Origin: Burkholderia cepacia
GTDB taxonomy: Bacteria; Pseudomonadota; Gammaproteobacteria; Burkholderiales; Burkholderiaceae
Length of the DNA: 64,000 bases
Direction of reading: 5' to 3'
NCBI RefSeq assembly: GCF_001718835.1
Contig: NZ_CP013444.1
Span: 2,914,001-2,978,000, forward strand
Part shown: piece after piece, positions 36,186-43,894 of the stretch
Numbering within the stretch: the stretch's first letter is position 1
How the letters are laid out: every line of letters starts with the position of its first letter
Translations under genes and position numbers: made by a program
Notes under the pieces: generated by a model
What the model saw: the letters and a program-made list of their open reading frames with translations, nothing else
What the model was told of the DNA's origin: nothing
Databases searched by the model: none

Positions 36186-36971
36186 TCATTCACGCCAAGA
36201 AGGCGTGCGTTTCTCGAGGAAGGACGCGATCCCTTCGCGCGCTTCCGCGCCGGCCCGGGTTCGCGCGATCCAGTCGGCGGTCTGCTCGATCAGCGTCGCG
36301 TCGAGCGCGCGGCCGGCCACGTCGGCAACGAGCCGCTTGCACGCGCGCACCGCGTCGGGGCCGTTCGCGACGAGCGTCGCGGCCAGCTTCGCGACGGTTT
36401 CGTCGAGCGCATCGGCCGGCACCGCTTCGTGAATGAAGCCGAGCGACGCCGCGCGCGTGCTGTCGAACACCTCGGCCGTCGTGAAGTAGCGGCGCGCCGC
36501 GCGCTCGCCCATCGCGCGCACCACGTACGGCGCGATCGTCGCGGGGATCAGCCCGAGCCGCGCTTCCGACAGGCAGAACTTCACGCCGTCGGCCGCAATC
36601 GCGATGTCGGCCGCGGCCACCAGGCCCACCCCGCCCGCATAGGCATCGCCGTGCACGCGGGCGATCACCGGCTTGCCGCAACGATGGATCGCCTCGAGCA
36701 TTCGCGCGAGCTTGCGCGCATCGGCACGGTTCTCGTCGTCCGAGTAACCGGCCATCTTCTTCATCCAGTTCAGGTCCGCGCCCGCGCAGAACGCCGCGCC
36801 TTCCGCGGCGAGCACGATCGCGCGCACGCCTTCATGCGCGTCGAGCCATTCGAACGCGGTGGTCAGCTCGGCGATCGTCGTCTCGTTGAACGCGTTGCGC
36901 ACGTCGGGACGCGCGAGCGTGACGGTCGTCACGCGGCCGGCTTCGCTTACCTTGATCGTTTCGTATCGCAT
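36186..36971 (-). CDS. liuC: Methylglutaconyl-CoA hydratase (enoyl-CoA hydratase family)
   Basis: A 261-residue crotonase-fold enzyme. The oxyanion-hole segments AAEGAAFCAGADLNWMKKM and HGDAYAGGVGLVAAADIAIA are clear. In the liu pathway it hydrates 3-methylglutaconyl-CoA to HMG-CoA, following LiuB/LiuD. It lies 19 bases after liuB and 36 bases before liuD on the same strand. The HMG-CoA lyase (liuE) that normally completes the pathway is not in the window. Confidence 0.87.
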   Translation of the reverse strand: MRYETIKVSEAGRVTTVTLARPDVRNAFNETTIAELTTAFEWLDAHEGVRAIVLAAEGAAFCAGADLNWMKKMAGYSDDENRADARKLARMLEAIHRCGKPVIARVHGDAYAGGVGLVAAADIAIAADGVKFCLSEARLGLIPATIAPYVVRAMGERAARRYFTTAEVFDSTRAASLGFIHEAVPADALDETVAKLAATLVANGPDAVRACKRLVADVAGRALDATLIEQTADWIARTRAGAEAREGIASFLEKRTPSWRE

Positions 36972-36990
36972 CGGTCAGCCCTCCCGGCCG

Positions 36991-38598
36991 TTACATGCGG
37001 AACACGCCGAAGCGCGTATCTTCGATCGGCGCGTTCATCGATGCGGCCAGGCCGAGCCCGAGCACGTCGCGCGTCTGCGCCGGGTCGATCACGCCGTCGT
37101 CCCACAGCCGCGCGCTCGCGTAATACGGATGGCCCTGGCGCTCGTACTGGTCGCGGATCGGCTGCTTGAACGCGTCCTCCTCCTCGGCCGACCACGCACC
37201 GCCCTTCGCCTCGATGCCGTCGCGGCGCACCGTCGCGAGCACCGAGGCGGCCTGCTCGCCGCCCATCACCGAGATCCGCGCGTTCGGCCACATCCACAGG
37301 AAGCGCGGGCCGAATGCGCGGCCGCACATCCCGTAGTTGCCGGCGCCGAACGAGCCGCCGATGATCACCGTGAACTTCGGCACCTTCGCGTTCGACACGG
37401 CCGTCACCATCTTCGCGCCGTGCCGCGCGATGCCTTCGTTCTCGTACTTGCGGCCGACCATGAAGCCCGTGATGTTCTGCAGGAACACGAGCGGAATCTT
37501 GCGCTGGCAGCACAGCTCGATGAAATGCGCGCCCTTCACCGCCGATTCGGAGAACAGGATGCCGTTGTTCGCGACGATCCCGACCGGGTGCCCCCAGATG
37601 TGCGCGAAACCCGTGACGAGCGTCGTACCGTAGCGCGCCTTGAATTCGTCGAACTCCGAATCGTCGACGATGCGGGCGATCACCTCGCGCACGTCGAACG
37701 GCTTGCGCGTATCGACCGGAATCACGCCGTACAGGCTCTTCGCGTCGTAGCGCGGCGGCTTCGGCTCGCGCAGCGCCACCGGCGACGCGATCTTCGGCGC
37801 GAGATGATCGACGATGCTGCGCGCGATCGACAGCGCATGCGCGTCGTTCTGCGCGAGATGGTCGGCCACGCCCGACAGGCGCGTATGCACGTCGCCGCCG
37901 CCGAGATCCTCGGCGCTCACTTCCTCGCCGGTCGCGGCCTTCACCAGCGGCGGGCCGCCCAGGAAAATCGTGCCCTGCTCCTTCACGATGATCGACTCGT
38001 CGCTCATCGCCGGCACGTATGCGCCGCCCGCCGTGCACGAACCCATCACGACGGCGATCTGCGCGATCCCCGCGGCCGACATCGTCGCCTGGTTGAAGAA
38101 GATGCGGCCGAAGTGGTCGCGGTCGGGAAACACGTCGTCCTGGTTCGGCAGGTTCGCGCCGCCCGAATCGACGAGGTAGACGCACGGCAGCCGGTTTTCC
38201 GCGGCGATCTCCTGCGCGCGCACGTGCTTCTTCACCGTGACCGGGTAATAGGTGCCGCCCTTGACCGTCGCGTCGTTGCACACGATCACGCACTCGCGGC
38301 CGGCGATCCGGCCGATCCCGGTGATGACGCCCGCGCCCGGCGCGTCGTCGTTGTACATGCCGTTCGCCGCGAGCTGCGAGAACTCGAGGAACGGCGCACC
38401 CGGATCGAGCAGTTGCGCGATGCGGTCGCGCGGCAGCAGCTTGCCGCGCGCCAGGTGCTTGTCGCGCGCGGCCTGGCCGCCGCCCTGCGCGAGCTGTTCG
38501 ATCTTCGCGCGCAGATCGGCGACGACCGCCTCGAGCGCGGCGGCGTTCGCGCGGAAGTCTTCCGAGCGCGGGTTCAGTTTCGATTCGATGATCGGCAT
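36991..38598 (-). CDS. liuB: 3-methylcrotonyl-CoA carboxylase, carboxyltransferase beta subunit
   Basis: A 535-residue protein with the two crotonase-like halves of acyl-CoA carboxyltransferases. It has the family stretches LVDSGGANLPNQDDVFPDRD, AVVMGSCTAGGAYVPAMSDE, FLQNITGFMVGRKYE and GGSFGAGNYGMCGRAFGPRF. The latter two are oxyanion and acyl-CoA sites. It transfers the carboxyl group from biotin on LiuD. Length and neighbours fit MccB. It lies 31 bases after liuA. Confidence 0.9.
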   Translation of the reverse strand: MPIIESKLNPRSEDFRANAAALEAVVADLRAKIEQLAQGGGQAARDKHLARGKLLPRDRIAQLLDPGAPFLEFSQLAANGMYNDDAPGAGVITGIGRIAGRECVIVCNDATVKGGTYYPVTVKKHVRAQEIAAENRLPCVYLVDSGGANLPNQDDVFPDRDHFGRIFFNQATMSAAGIAQIAVVMGSCTAGGAYVPAMSDESIIVKEQGTIFLGGPPLVKAATGEEVSAEDLGGGDVHTRLSGVADHLAQNDAHALSIARSIVDHLAPKIASPVALREPKPPRYDAKSLYGVIPVDTRKPFDVREVIARIVDDSEFDEFKARYGTTLVTGFAHIWGHPVGIVANNGILFSESAVKGAHFIELCCQRKIPLVFLQNITGFMVGRKYENEGIARHGAKMVTAVSNAKVPKFTVIIGGSFGAGNYGMCGRAFGPRFLWMWPNARISVMGGEQAASVLATVRRDGIEAKGGAWSAEEEDAFKQPIRDQYERQGHPYYASARLWDDGVIDPAQTRDVLGLGLAASMNAPIEDTRFGVFRM

Positions 38599-38629
38599 CG
38601 ACGGAGCTCCGTTCGCGTGACGTGGGGCG

Positions 38630-39811
38630 TTACAGCGTTTCCGCGAACAGCTCGCGGCCGATCAGCATGCGGCGGATCTCGCTCGTGCCGGCGCCGATCT
38701 CGTACAGCTTCGCATCGCGCCACAGGCGCCCGACCGGGTATTCGTTGATGTAGCCGTTGCCGCCGAGGATCTGGATCGCCTCGCCGGCCATCCACGTCGC
38801 CTTCTCGGCCGTATAGAGGATCACGCCCGCGCAGTCCTTGCGCACCTGGCGGATATGGTCGCTGCCGGCCGAATCGAGGTGGCGGCCGACCGCGTACAGA
38901 TACGCGCGGCACGCCTGGAACGTGGTGTACATGTCGGCGACCTTGCCCTGGATCAGCTGGAATTCGCCGATCGCCTGGCCGAACTGCTTGCGGTCGTGAA
39001 TGTACGGCACCACCGCGTCGAGACACGCGGCCATGATGCCCGTCGGGCCGCCCGACAGCACGGCGCGCTCGTAGTCGAGACCGCTCATCAGCACCTTCAC
39101 GCCGCCGTTGAGCTGGCCGAGGATGTTTTCCTCCGGCACTTCGACGTCCTGGAACACCAGCTCGCCCGTGTGCGACCCGCGCATGCCGAGCTTGTCGAGC
39201 TTCTGCGCGACCGAGAAGCCCTTCATCCCCTTCTCGACGATGAACGCGGTGATGCCGCGCGGGCCGGCTTCGAGGTCGGTCTTCGCGTAGACCACCAGCG
39301 TGTCGCAATCGGGCCCGTTGGTGATCCACATCTTCGTGCCGTTCAGCACGTAGCGATCGCCGCGCTTGTCGGCGCGCAGCTTCATGCTGACGACGTCCGA
39401 GCCGGCATTCGGCTCGCTCATCGCGAGCGCGCCGATGTGTTCGCCCGACACGAGCTTCGGCAGGTATTTCCGCTTCTGCGCGTCGGTGCCGTTGCGGTGG
39501 ATCTGGTTCACGCACAGGTTCGAGTGCGCGCCGTACGACAGGCCGATCGACGCCGATGCGCGCGAGATCTCCTCCATCGCGACCATGTGCGCGGTGTAGC
39601 CCATGTTCGCGCCGCCGTATTCCTCGGCCACCGTCATACCGAGCACGCCGAGATCGCCGAACTTCTTCCACAGATCCATCGGAAACTGGTCGGTGCGGTC
39701 GACCTCCGCCGCGCGCGGCGTGATTTCCTTCGCCGCGAACGTCGCGACGGCGTCGCGCAGCATCTCGATGTCTTCACCGAGCATGAATTGCACACCGGGC
39801 AGGTTGATCAT
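38630..39811 (-). CDS. liuA: Isovaleryl-CoA dehydrogenase
   Basis: A 393-residue acyl-CoA dehydrogenase, with N-terminal, middle and C-terminal domains in order. AMSEPNAGSDVVSMKLRA and QILGGNGYINEYPVGRLWRD are the FAD and active-site segments. The Glu in GLDYERAVLSGG aligns with the internal catalytic base that distinguishes isovaleryl-CoA dehydrogenases from straight-chain enzymes. It performs the first liu step. The gene heads the operon with a strong GGAGGAGAC site. Its promoter region contains two palindromes shared with the divergent TetR gene. Confidence 0.9.
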   Translation of the reverse strand: MINLPGVQFMLGEDIEMLRDAVATFAAKEITPRAAEVDRTDQFPMDLWKKFGDLGVLGMTVAEEYGGANMGYTAHMVAMEEISRASASIGLSYGAHSNLCVNQIHRNGTDAQKRKYLPKLVSGEHIGALAMSEPNAGSDVVSMKLRADKRGDRYVLNGTKMWITNGPDCDTLVVYAKTDLEAGPRGITAFIVEKGMKGFSVAQKLDKLGMRGSHTGELVFQDVEVPEENILGQLNGGVKVLMSGLDYERAVLSGGPTGIMAACLDAVVPYIHDRKQFGQAIGEFQLIQGKVADMYTTFQACRAYLYAVGRHLDSAGSDHIRQVRKDCAGVILYTAEKATWMAGEAIQILGGNGYINEYPVGRLWRDAKLYEIGAGTSEIRRMLIGRELFAETL

Positions 39812-39853
39812 GTCTCCTCCGTCTCCAGAAAGTGTGTGGCACCCACCGATTTC

Positions 39854-39866
39854 TGAGTTTCGCTCA
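39854..39866. promoter_or_regulatory. Operator-like palindrome 1 in liuA-tetR interval
   Basis: The 13-mer TGAGTTTCGCTCA has the form TGAG-N5-CTCA, 43 bases before liuA. A second copy of the same form is at 39955. A longer inverted repeat (AATGAAT-6-ATTCATT, 39872-39891) lies between them. These are good candidates for the TetR regulator's sites. Confidence 0.5.
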
Positions 39867-39954
39867 AATCGAATGAATGCACCGATTCATTGACCAATAC
39901 AGCGTAAATTTTGCACAGTTTCGCGCCTCGCCGGGTTCGGCGTCAATAGTTTTT

Positions 39955-39967
39955 TGAGTGATACTCA
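39955..39967. promoter_or_regulatory. Operator-like palindrome 2 in liuA-tetR interval
   Basis: A palindromic 13-mer with 5-bp arms, TGAGTGATACTCA, 15 bases before the chosen tetR start. It shares TGAG-N5-CTCA with palindrome 1, fitting autoregulation plus liu repression by one protein. Confidence 0.55.
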
Positions 39968-39981
39968 GATATCATGCCGGG

Positions 39982-40728
39982 ATGACAGCCGCTACCGCCG
40001 ACACCATGACCGCCACCGTCAAAGCCGATCGCGCCGACACGTCGCGCGCGCCCGCCGGGCGCAAATCCCAGCAACGCGTGCAGGACATCCTGCGCGCCGG
40101 CCGGGAAGTGTTTGCCGAAAAGGGTTACGAGCATGCGACGGCCGCCGAGATCGCGCAGCGCGTGGGCGTATCGGAGGCGACGGTGTTCAGCTACTTCCGC
40201 GGCAAGCGCGAGCTGTGCGCGCGGGTCATCGCGGATTGGTACGACGAGAACATCGCCGCGTTCGGGCACGGGATGCCGCAGGATGCGTCGGTGCAGCAGC
40301 AATTCGCGTTCATCGTGCGCACCCACTTGCGGCTGATGCTGGTGAACGGCACGGGCCTGTGCGCGCTGGTGCTGTCGGAAGGCCGCGCGAAGCAGCATGC
40401 GCTGAGCGACGAGCTCACCGCGCTGCAGCGCCGCTACACCGCGCCGCTGATGGACGTGCTCGCGCGCGGCCAGGCGGCCGGGCAGGTGCGTACCGACCTG
40501 CCGCTGAGCCTGCTGCGCTCGATGGTGTTCGGCCCGGTCGAGCACGTGCTGTGGGATGCGATCCTCGGGCACCGCAAGCTCGACACGGAAACGACGGCCA
40601 CGCAGCTCGTCGACATGCTGTGGGCCGCCGTGCAGCCGCCGGCGCCGGAACAGGCGGCGCTCGTGCGGTTCAGGAATGAAGTGGCGGAAGCCGTGCGGCG
40701 GCTGGAGAACGACAAGCACCGCGCCTGA
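39982..40728 (+). CDS. TetR-family regulator, probable liu repressor (LiuQ-like)
   Basis: A 248-residue protein from the ATG at 39982; an upstream in-frame ATG at 39958 would place palindrome 2 inside the gene. Residues about 30-80 form the TetR helix-turn-helix (FAEKGYEHATAAEIAQRVGV, SEATVFSYFRGKRELC). The ligand domain is generic. Divergence from liuABCD and the shared palindromes suggest it represses that operon; TetR-type LiuQ regulators are known for branched-chain catabolism in betaproteobacteria. Its 3' end is partly duplicated 523 bases downstream. Confidence 0.8.
   Translation: MTAATADTMTATVKADRADTSRAPAGRKSQQRVQDILRAGREVFAEKGYEHATAAEIAQRVGVSEATVFSYFRGKRELCARVIADWYDENIAAFGHGMPQDASVQQQFAFIVRTHLRLMLVNGTGLCALVLSEGRAKQHALSDELTALQRRYTAPLMDVLARGQAAGQVRTDLPLSLLRSMVFGPVEHVLWDAILGHRKLDTETTATQLVDMLWAAVQPPAPEQAALVRFRNEVAEAVRRLENDKHRA
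40656..40690 (+). repeat. TetR gene 3'-end segment, copy 1 of a direct repeat
   Basis: 35 bases near the end of the TetR gene, repeated at 41179-41213 with 32 of 35 identical. In the gene it codes for ALVRFRNEVAE. Confidence 0.7.
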
Positions 40729-40854
40729 GCTGCGGGGGTCCGCGCGCCGGGGGTGTTGTGCCGGCCGGCCAAACGGCCGTTCGACGTGAACTGACCGCAA
40801 CGAGCGCAAACGGATCCCACCGAGGTCAACAGCAGCGCAGGCCGCCGCGTCCCC

Positions 40855-41064
40855 TTATCGCCATCGACGATCCGCTTTCCATTCTTTCCATTTCCTGTCA
40901 GGCCTTCCCAATAAATTGGCCAGCAAGAAGCAAATGCACAAGTAACCGACTGCACATACGAAAAACAGCCATCCACCACCAAGGTATCTTTTCACCGGCT
41001 CATAAAAGAATGCCAGAGGGGAAAAAAAGACGATATACAACCATGTTTTGCTTATTCGTCGCAT
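40855..41064 (-). CDS. Small two-helix membrane protein, candidate orphan immunity protein
   Basis: 69 residues from the ATG at 41064, with an excellent GGAGAGGAA site. Two hydrophobic segments (WLYIVFFSPLAFFYE and WLFFVCAVGYLCICFLLANL) and a basic tail predict an inner-membrane protein. The gene is AT-richer than its flanks. Its start codon lies inside the last codons of a truncated frame (see 41052-41192), as is typical for toxin-immunity pairs. It sits in a segment bracketed by a duplicated TetR 3' end. No family recognised; the immunity role is inference. Confidence 0.5.
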   Translation of the reverse strand: MRRISKTWLYIVFFSPLAFFYEPVKRYLGGGWLFFVCAVGYLCICFLLANLLGRPDRKWKEWKADRRWR

Positions 41065-41192
41065 TTCCTCTCCTCGCCAAGCACGCACTTCCCGCCTTGG
41101 TTGATACTCTGCCACGTACCCCCTGAACCACCAGCACCTTGCCGATCGCCGACGTCTTTGCACTGAGTGTAAACAGCCGGCGCTCGTGCGGT
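41052..41192 (-). pseudogene. C-terminal tail of a truncated protein, possibly a polymorphic toxin
   Basis: A 46-codon minus-strand frame ending at the TAA at 41052. From about 41171 it reads YTQCKDVGDRQGAGGSGGTW, then QSINQGGKCVLGEERKCDE. The Cys/Gly-rich tail and its overlap with the next small membrane gene look like the end of a secreted toxin. It is cut at 41178, exactly where the duplicated TetR 3' segment begins, and a stop lies just beyond. It is thus a fragment, not a gene. Confidence 0.4.
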
Positions 41193-41213
41193 TCAGGAAC
41201 GAGGTGGCGGAGG
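41179..41213 (+). repeat. TetR gene 3'-end segment, copy 2 of a direct repeat
   Basis: 32 of 35 bases match 40656-40690. The reading frame continues as EVGRERQARV and stops. It marks the far edge of a roughly 450-base segment that seems inserted beside the TetR gene. Confidence 0.7.
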
Positions 41214-41250
41214 TTGGAAGGGAACGGCAAGCGCGCGTGAGCGCGCCCCG

Positions 41251-41445
41251 TCATTCGGCCAAGCGGCAGTGCGTGAGCTTCAGCCCCGGCAGCACCGGCG
41301 CGTCGATGTAGCCTTCGTTCAGGCAACTGAACCGGAGATTCCCGGACGCGGTGAACGCCTTGATCTCGCGCCCCGGGAATTTCGGCTTCAGCGCGTCCTG
41401 GTCCACCACACCTAGCCGGTCAACTGAACACCCGCCGCGCAGGGA
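41251..41445 (-). pseudogene. Possible C-terminal gene remnant
   Basis: A minus frame whose last 50 codons have protein-like character (LKPKFPGREIKAFTASGNLR, then FSCLNEGYIDAPVLPGLKL), ending at 41251. No suitable start or ribosome binding site is seen, and the part upstream of 41445 has no clear pattern and runs into the Fur box. It is probably the 3' end of a lost gene. No family recognised. Confidence 0.3.
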
Positions 41446-41490
41446 CCACTCAAGCCAGCCTCCCCGCTTTCGATCGTGTAATCTTTTATT

Positions 41491-41509
41491 GCAAATGATT
41501 CTCATTAGC
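41491..41509. promoter_or_regulatory. Fur box upstream of the TonB-dependent receptor
   Basis: GCAAATGATTCTCATTAGC matches the 19-base Fur consensus closely, including the AATGAT...CATT core arms, about 85 bases before the receptor start. This predicts iron repression of the receptor. Confidence 0.75.
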
Positions 41510-41594
41510 AATATGATGCCGCCTCCGGTCGCCCAAGCGCCGGCACTCCTGTACCCGATCCTTAGTACCTTAGTACTCCACTCATCATCGATTC

Positions 41595-43757
41595 ATGCAT
41601 GTCCGCCGACCGTCCCGGCGCACCGGCGCCTTCCGTCCGTTGCGCACGAGCCTGCCCGCCCTGATCACGTTGTGCGTCGCGAGCGGCGCGCATGCCGCCG
41701 CCGAACCCGCTGCGCCGGCCACTTCGACTTCCCCTTCCACCCCCGACCTGCCGACGATCAGCGTCAACGCGTCGGCCGTCGCCGACCCGACGATCGGCTA
41801 TCAGCCGCGCACCACGTCGGTCGCGGGCGCGCAGGACACGCCGCTTTCGAAGATTCCGCAATCGGTCGCGGTGGTCAGCAGCAGCGTGATGCAGGACCAG
41901 CAGGCGCGCTCGCTCGACGACGTGCTCGGCAACATCAGCGGCGTCACGCAGACGAACACGCTCGGCGGCACGCGCGATGCGTTCGTCAAGCGCGGCTTCG
42001 GGTCGAACAACGACGGCTCCGTGCTCGTCGACGGCGTACGCACGCCGGTGCTGCACAGCTATCTCGCGACGATCGACCGCGTCGAGGTGCTGAAGGGCCC
42101 GGCGTCGCTGCTGTACGGGATGCAGGATCCGGGCGGCGTGATCAACCTCGTCACGCGCAAGCCGGAAGACACGTTCGGCGGTTCGATCTCCGCATCGCGC
42201 ACGAGCCACGGCGGCAGCAGCGCGCAGATCGATCTCACGGGCCCGCTCGGCAAGCCGGGCCAGGTCGCGGGCGGCACGCTCGCGTTCCGGCTGACCGGCG
42301 AATACGACACGAGCCGCTACTGGCGCAGCTTCGGCCGCGAACGCAACGCGCTGATCGCACCCGCGCTGTCGTGGCACGACGCGAACACGTCGATCGACGT
42401 CAGCTACCAGTACGTCGACTACACGATGCCGTTCGATCGCGGCACCGTGCTCGTGAACGGCCAGCTCGACGATGCGTTGCGCTATCGCCGCTACGAGGAG
42501 GCATGGTCGCAAAGCAGCGGCATCCAGGAAACGCTGCGTACGCGCATCGAGCACCGCTTCTCCGATGCATGGCGCGTACGCGCGACCTACGGCTGGGGCC
42601 GCGACCGCTACCAGCAGTTCATCACGCGCGCCACCGGCCTGAACAGCACGACGGGCGCGATGACGCGCTCGTCCGATGCGAACCTCGGACGCAACGACTC
42701 CGACCAGATCGCGACGCTCGGCCTGCTCGGCAACGTGACGCTTGCCGGGATGAACCACGCGATCTACATCGGCGGCGAATACGAACGGCAGCGCAGCTTC
42801 CGCGGCGACACGATCCGCGGCAAGGCGACGACGGGCTTCAATCTCTACGACCCCGTGTACGGCCTGCTCGCGGCGGGCGGCACGCCGAGCAAGACGCAAA
42901 GCGACAACCTGTCGAAGGTGCACGCGTATTCGATCGTCCTGCAGGACTCGGTGAAGATGACCGAACGGCTCACCGCGGTGGGCGGGCTGCGCTGGGAAAA
43001 CTGGCAGCAGGAGTCGGGGATGGGGCGGCCGTTCGTGTTCGCCGACCGCTCGCGCGGCAGCGTCTGGCTGCCGCAGTTCGGGCTCGCCTACGCGCTCACG
43101 CCGGCGCTGACCGCCTACGCGAACGTGAGCCGATCGTTCAAGCCGAACGTCGCATCGAACGTCGCCGCGCCGCTCGCGCCGGAATACGGCCGCGTGCTCG
43201 AGGCCGGGCTGAAGTTCAGCCTGAAGCCCGCGATCACCGGCACGCTCGCGGTCTATCAGATCGACAAGCGCAACGTCGCGGTCACGGTCGGCGACATCAC
43301 GTCGACGATCGGCACCGCACGCTCGCGCGGGATCGAGCTCGACGTCGCCGGGCAGATCACGCGCCACCTGAGCGTGATCGGCAGCTATGCCTATACGAAC
43401 GCGAACGACCGCGAGGCGAACCAGCCGCTGATCAACGTCGCGCGCCACACGGGCAGCCTGTTCGCCGTGTACGACACGGCCATCGCGAATCTGCCCGGGC
43501 GCTGGCGCTTCGGCGGCGGCGCGCGCCTCGTCGGCGCACGCTCCGGCGACACGGCGAACAGCTTCACGCTGCCCGGCTATGTGACCGTCGACGCATTCGC
43601 CGCCTACGAAACGACGATCGGCAAGTTCCCGACGCGCTTCCAGCTCAACGTGAAGAACCTGCTCGACAAGACCTACTATCCGTCGAGCAACACCAACCTG
43701 ATCGTCGCGGTCGGCGAACCGCGGCTCGTCACGCTGACGACGACGGTATCGTTCTGA
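41595..43757 (+). CDS. TonB-dependent siderophore receptor
   Basis: A 720-residue outer-membrane protein. Residues 1-35 are a signal peptide ending SGAHAAAEP. Residues about 75-180 form the plug (KIPQSVAVVSSSVMQDQQAR, YGMQDPGGVINLVTRKPED). The rest is the beta barrel, ending LVTLTTTVSF with a terminal Phe. The PGGVINLVTRKP motif belongs to the siderophore receptor subgroup (FhuA/FpvA-like). With the Fur box upstream it should import a ferric siderophore under iron limitation. No biosynthesis or ABC genes are adjacent, so it may take up a foreign siderophore. Confidence 0.9.
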   Translation: MHVRRPSRRTGAFRPLRTSLPALITLCVASGAHAAAEPAAPATSTSPSTPDLPTISVNASAVADPTIGYQPRTTSVAGAQDTPLSKIPQSVAVVSSSVMQDQQARSLDDVLGNISGVTQTNTLGGTRDAFVKRGFGSNNDGSVLVDGVRTPVLHSYLATIDRVEVLKGPASLLYGMQDPGGVINLVTRKPEDTFGGSISASRTSHGGSSAQIDLTGPLGKPGQVAGGTLAFRLTGEYDTSRYWRSFGRERNALIAPALSWHDANTSIDVSYQYVDYTMPFDRGTVLVNGQLDDALRYRRYEEAWSQSSGIQETLRTRIEHRFSDAWRVRATYGWGRDRYQQFITRATGLNSTTGAMTRSSDANLGRNDSDQIATLGLLGNVTLAGMNHAIYIGGEYERQRSFRGDTIRGKATTGFNLYDPVYGLLAAGGTPSKTQSDNLSKVHAYSIVLQDSVKMTERLTAVGGLRWENWQQESGMGRPFVFADRSRGSVWLPQFGLAYALTPALTAYANVSRSFKPNVASNVAAPLAPEYGRVLEAGLKFSLKPAITGTLAVYQIDKRNVAVTVGDITSTIGTARSRGIELDVAGQITRHLSVIGSYAYTNANDREANQPLINVARHTGSLFAVYDTAIANLPGRWRFGGGARLVGARSGDTANSFTLPGYVTVDAFAAYETTIGKFPTRFQLNVKNLLDKTYYPSSNTNLIVAVGEPRLVTLTTTVSF

Positions 43758-43764
43758 CGTTCTC

Positions 43765-43786
43765 GAATGGCGCCCACGCGCCATTC
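43765..43786. terminator. Hairpin between convergent genes (weak terminator)
   Basis: A perfect 9-bp stem (43765-43773 with 43778-43786) just after the receptor stop. No T run follows, so efficiency is uncertain. Confidence 0.35.
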
Positions 43787-43861
43787 AATCATCGGGCTCT
43801 CGAAAAGCTTCCATCCGATTTTGGTGAACGGCCGCGTGCTCGGCGCGCCCGGCCCGCGCTG

Positions 43862-43881
43862 ACGCGGCCGCATGGCCGCGT
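43862..43881. terminator. Hairpin downstream of the beta-propeller gene (weak terminator)
   Basis: ACGCGGCC-GCAT-GGCCGCGT, an 8-bp perfect stem with a 4-base loop, 14 bases beyond the minus-strand stop. It lacks a T run. Confidence 0.35.
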
Positions 43882-43894
43882 GGCGTGGACGTGA

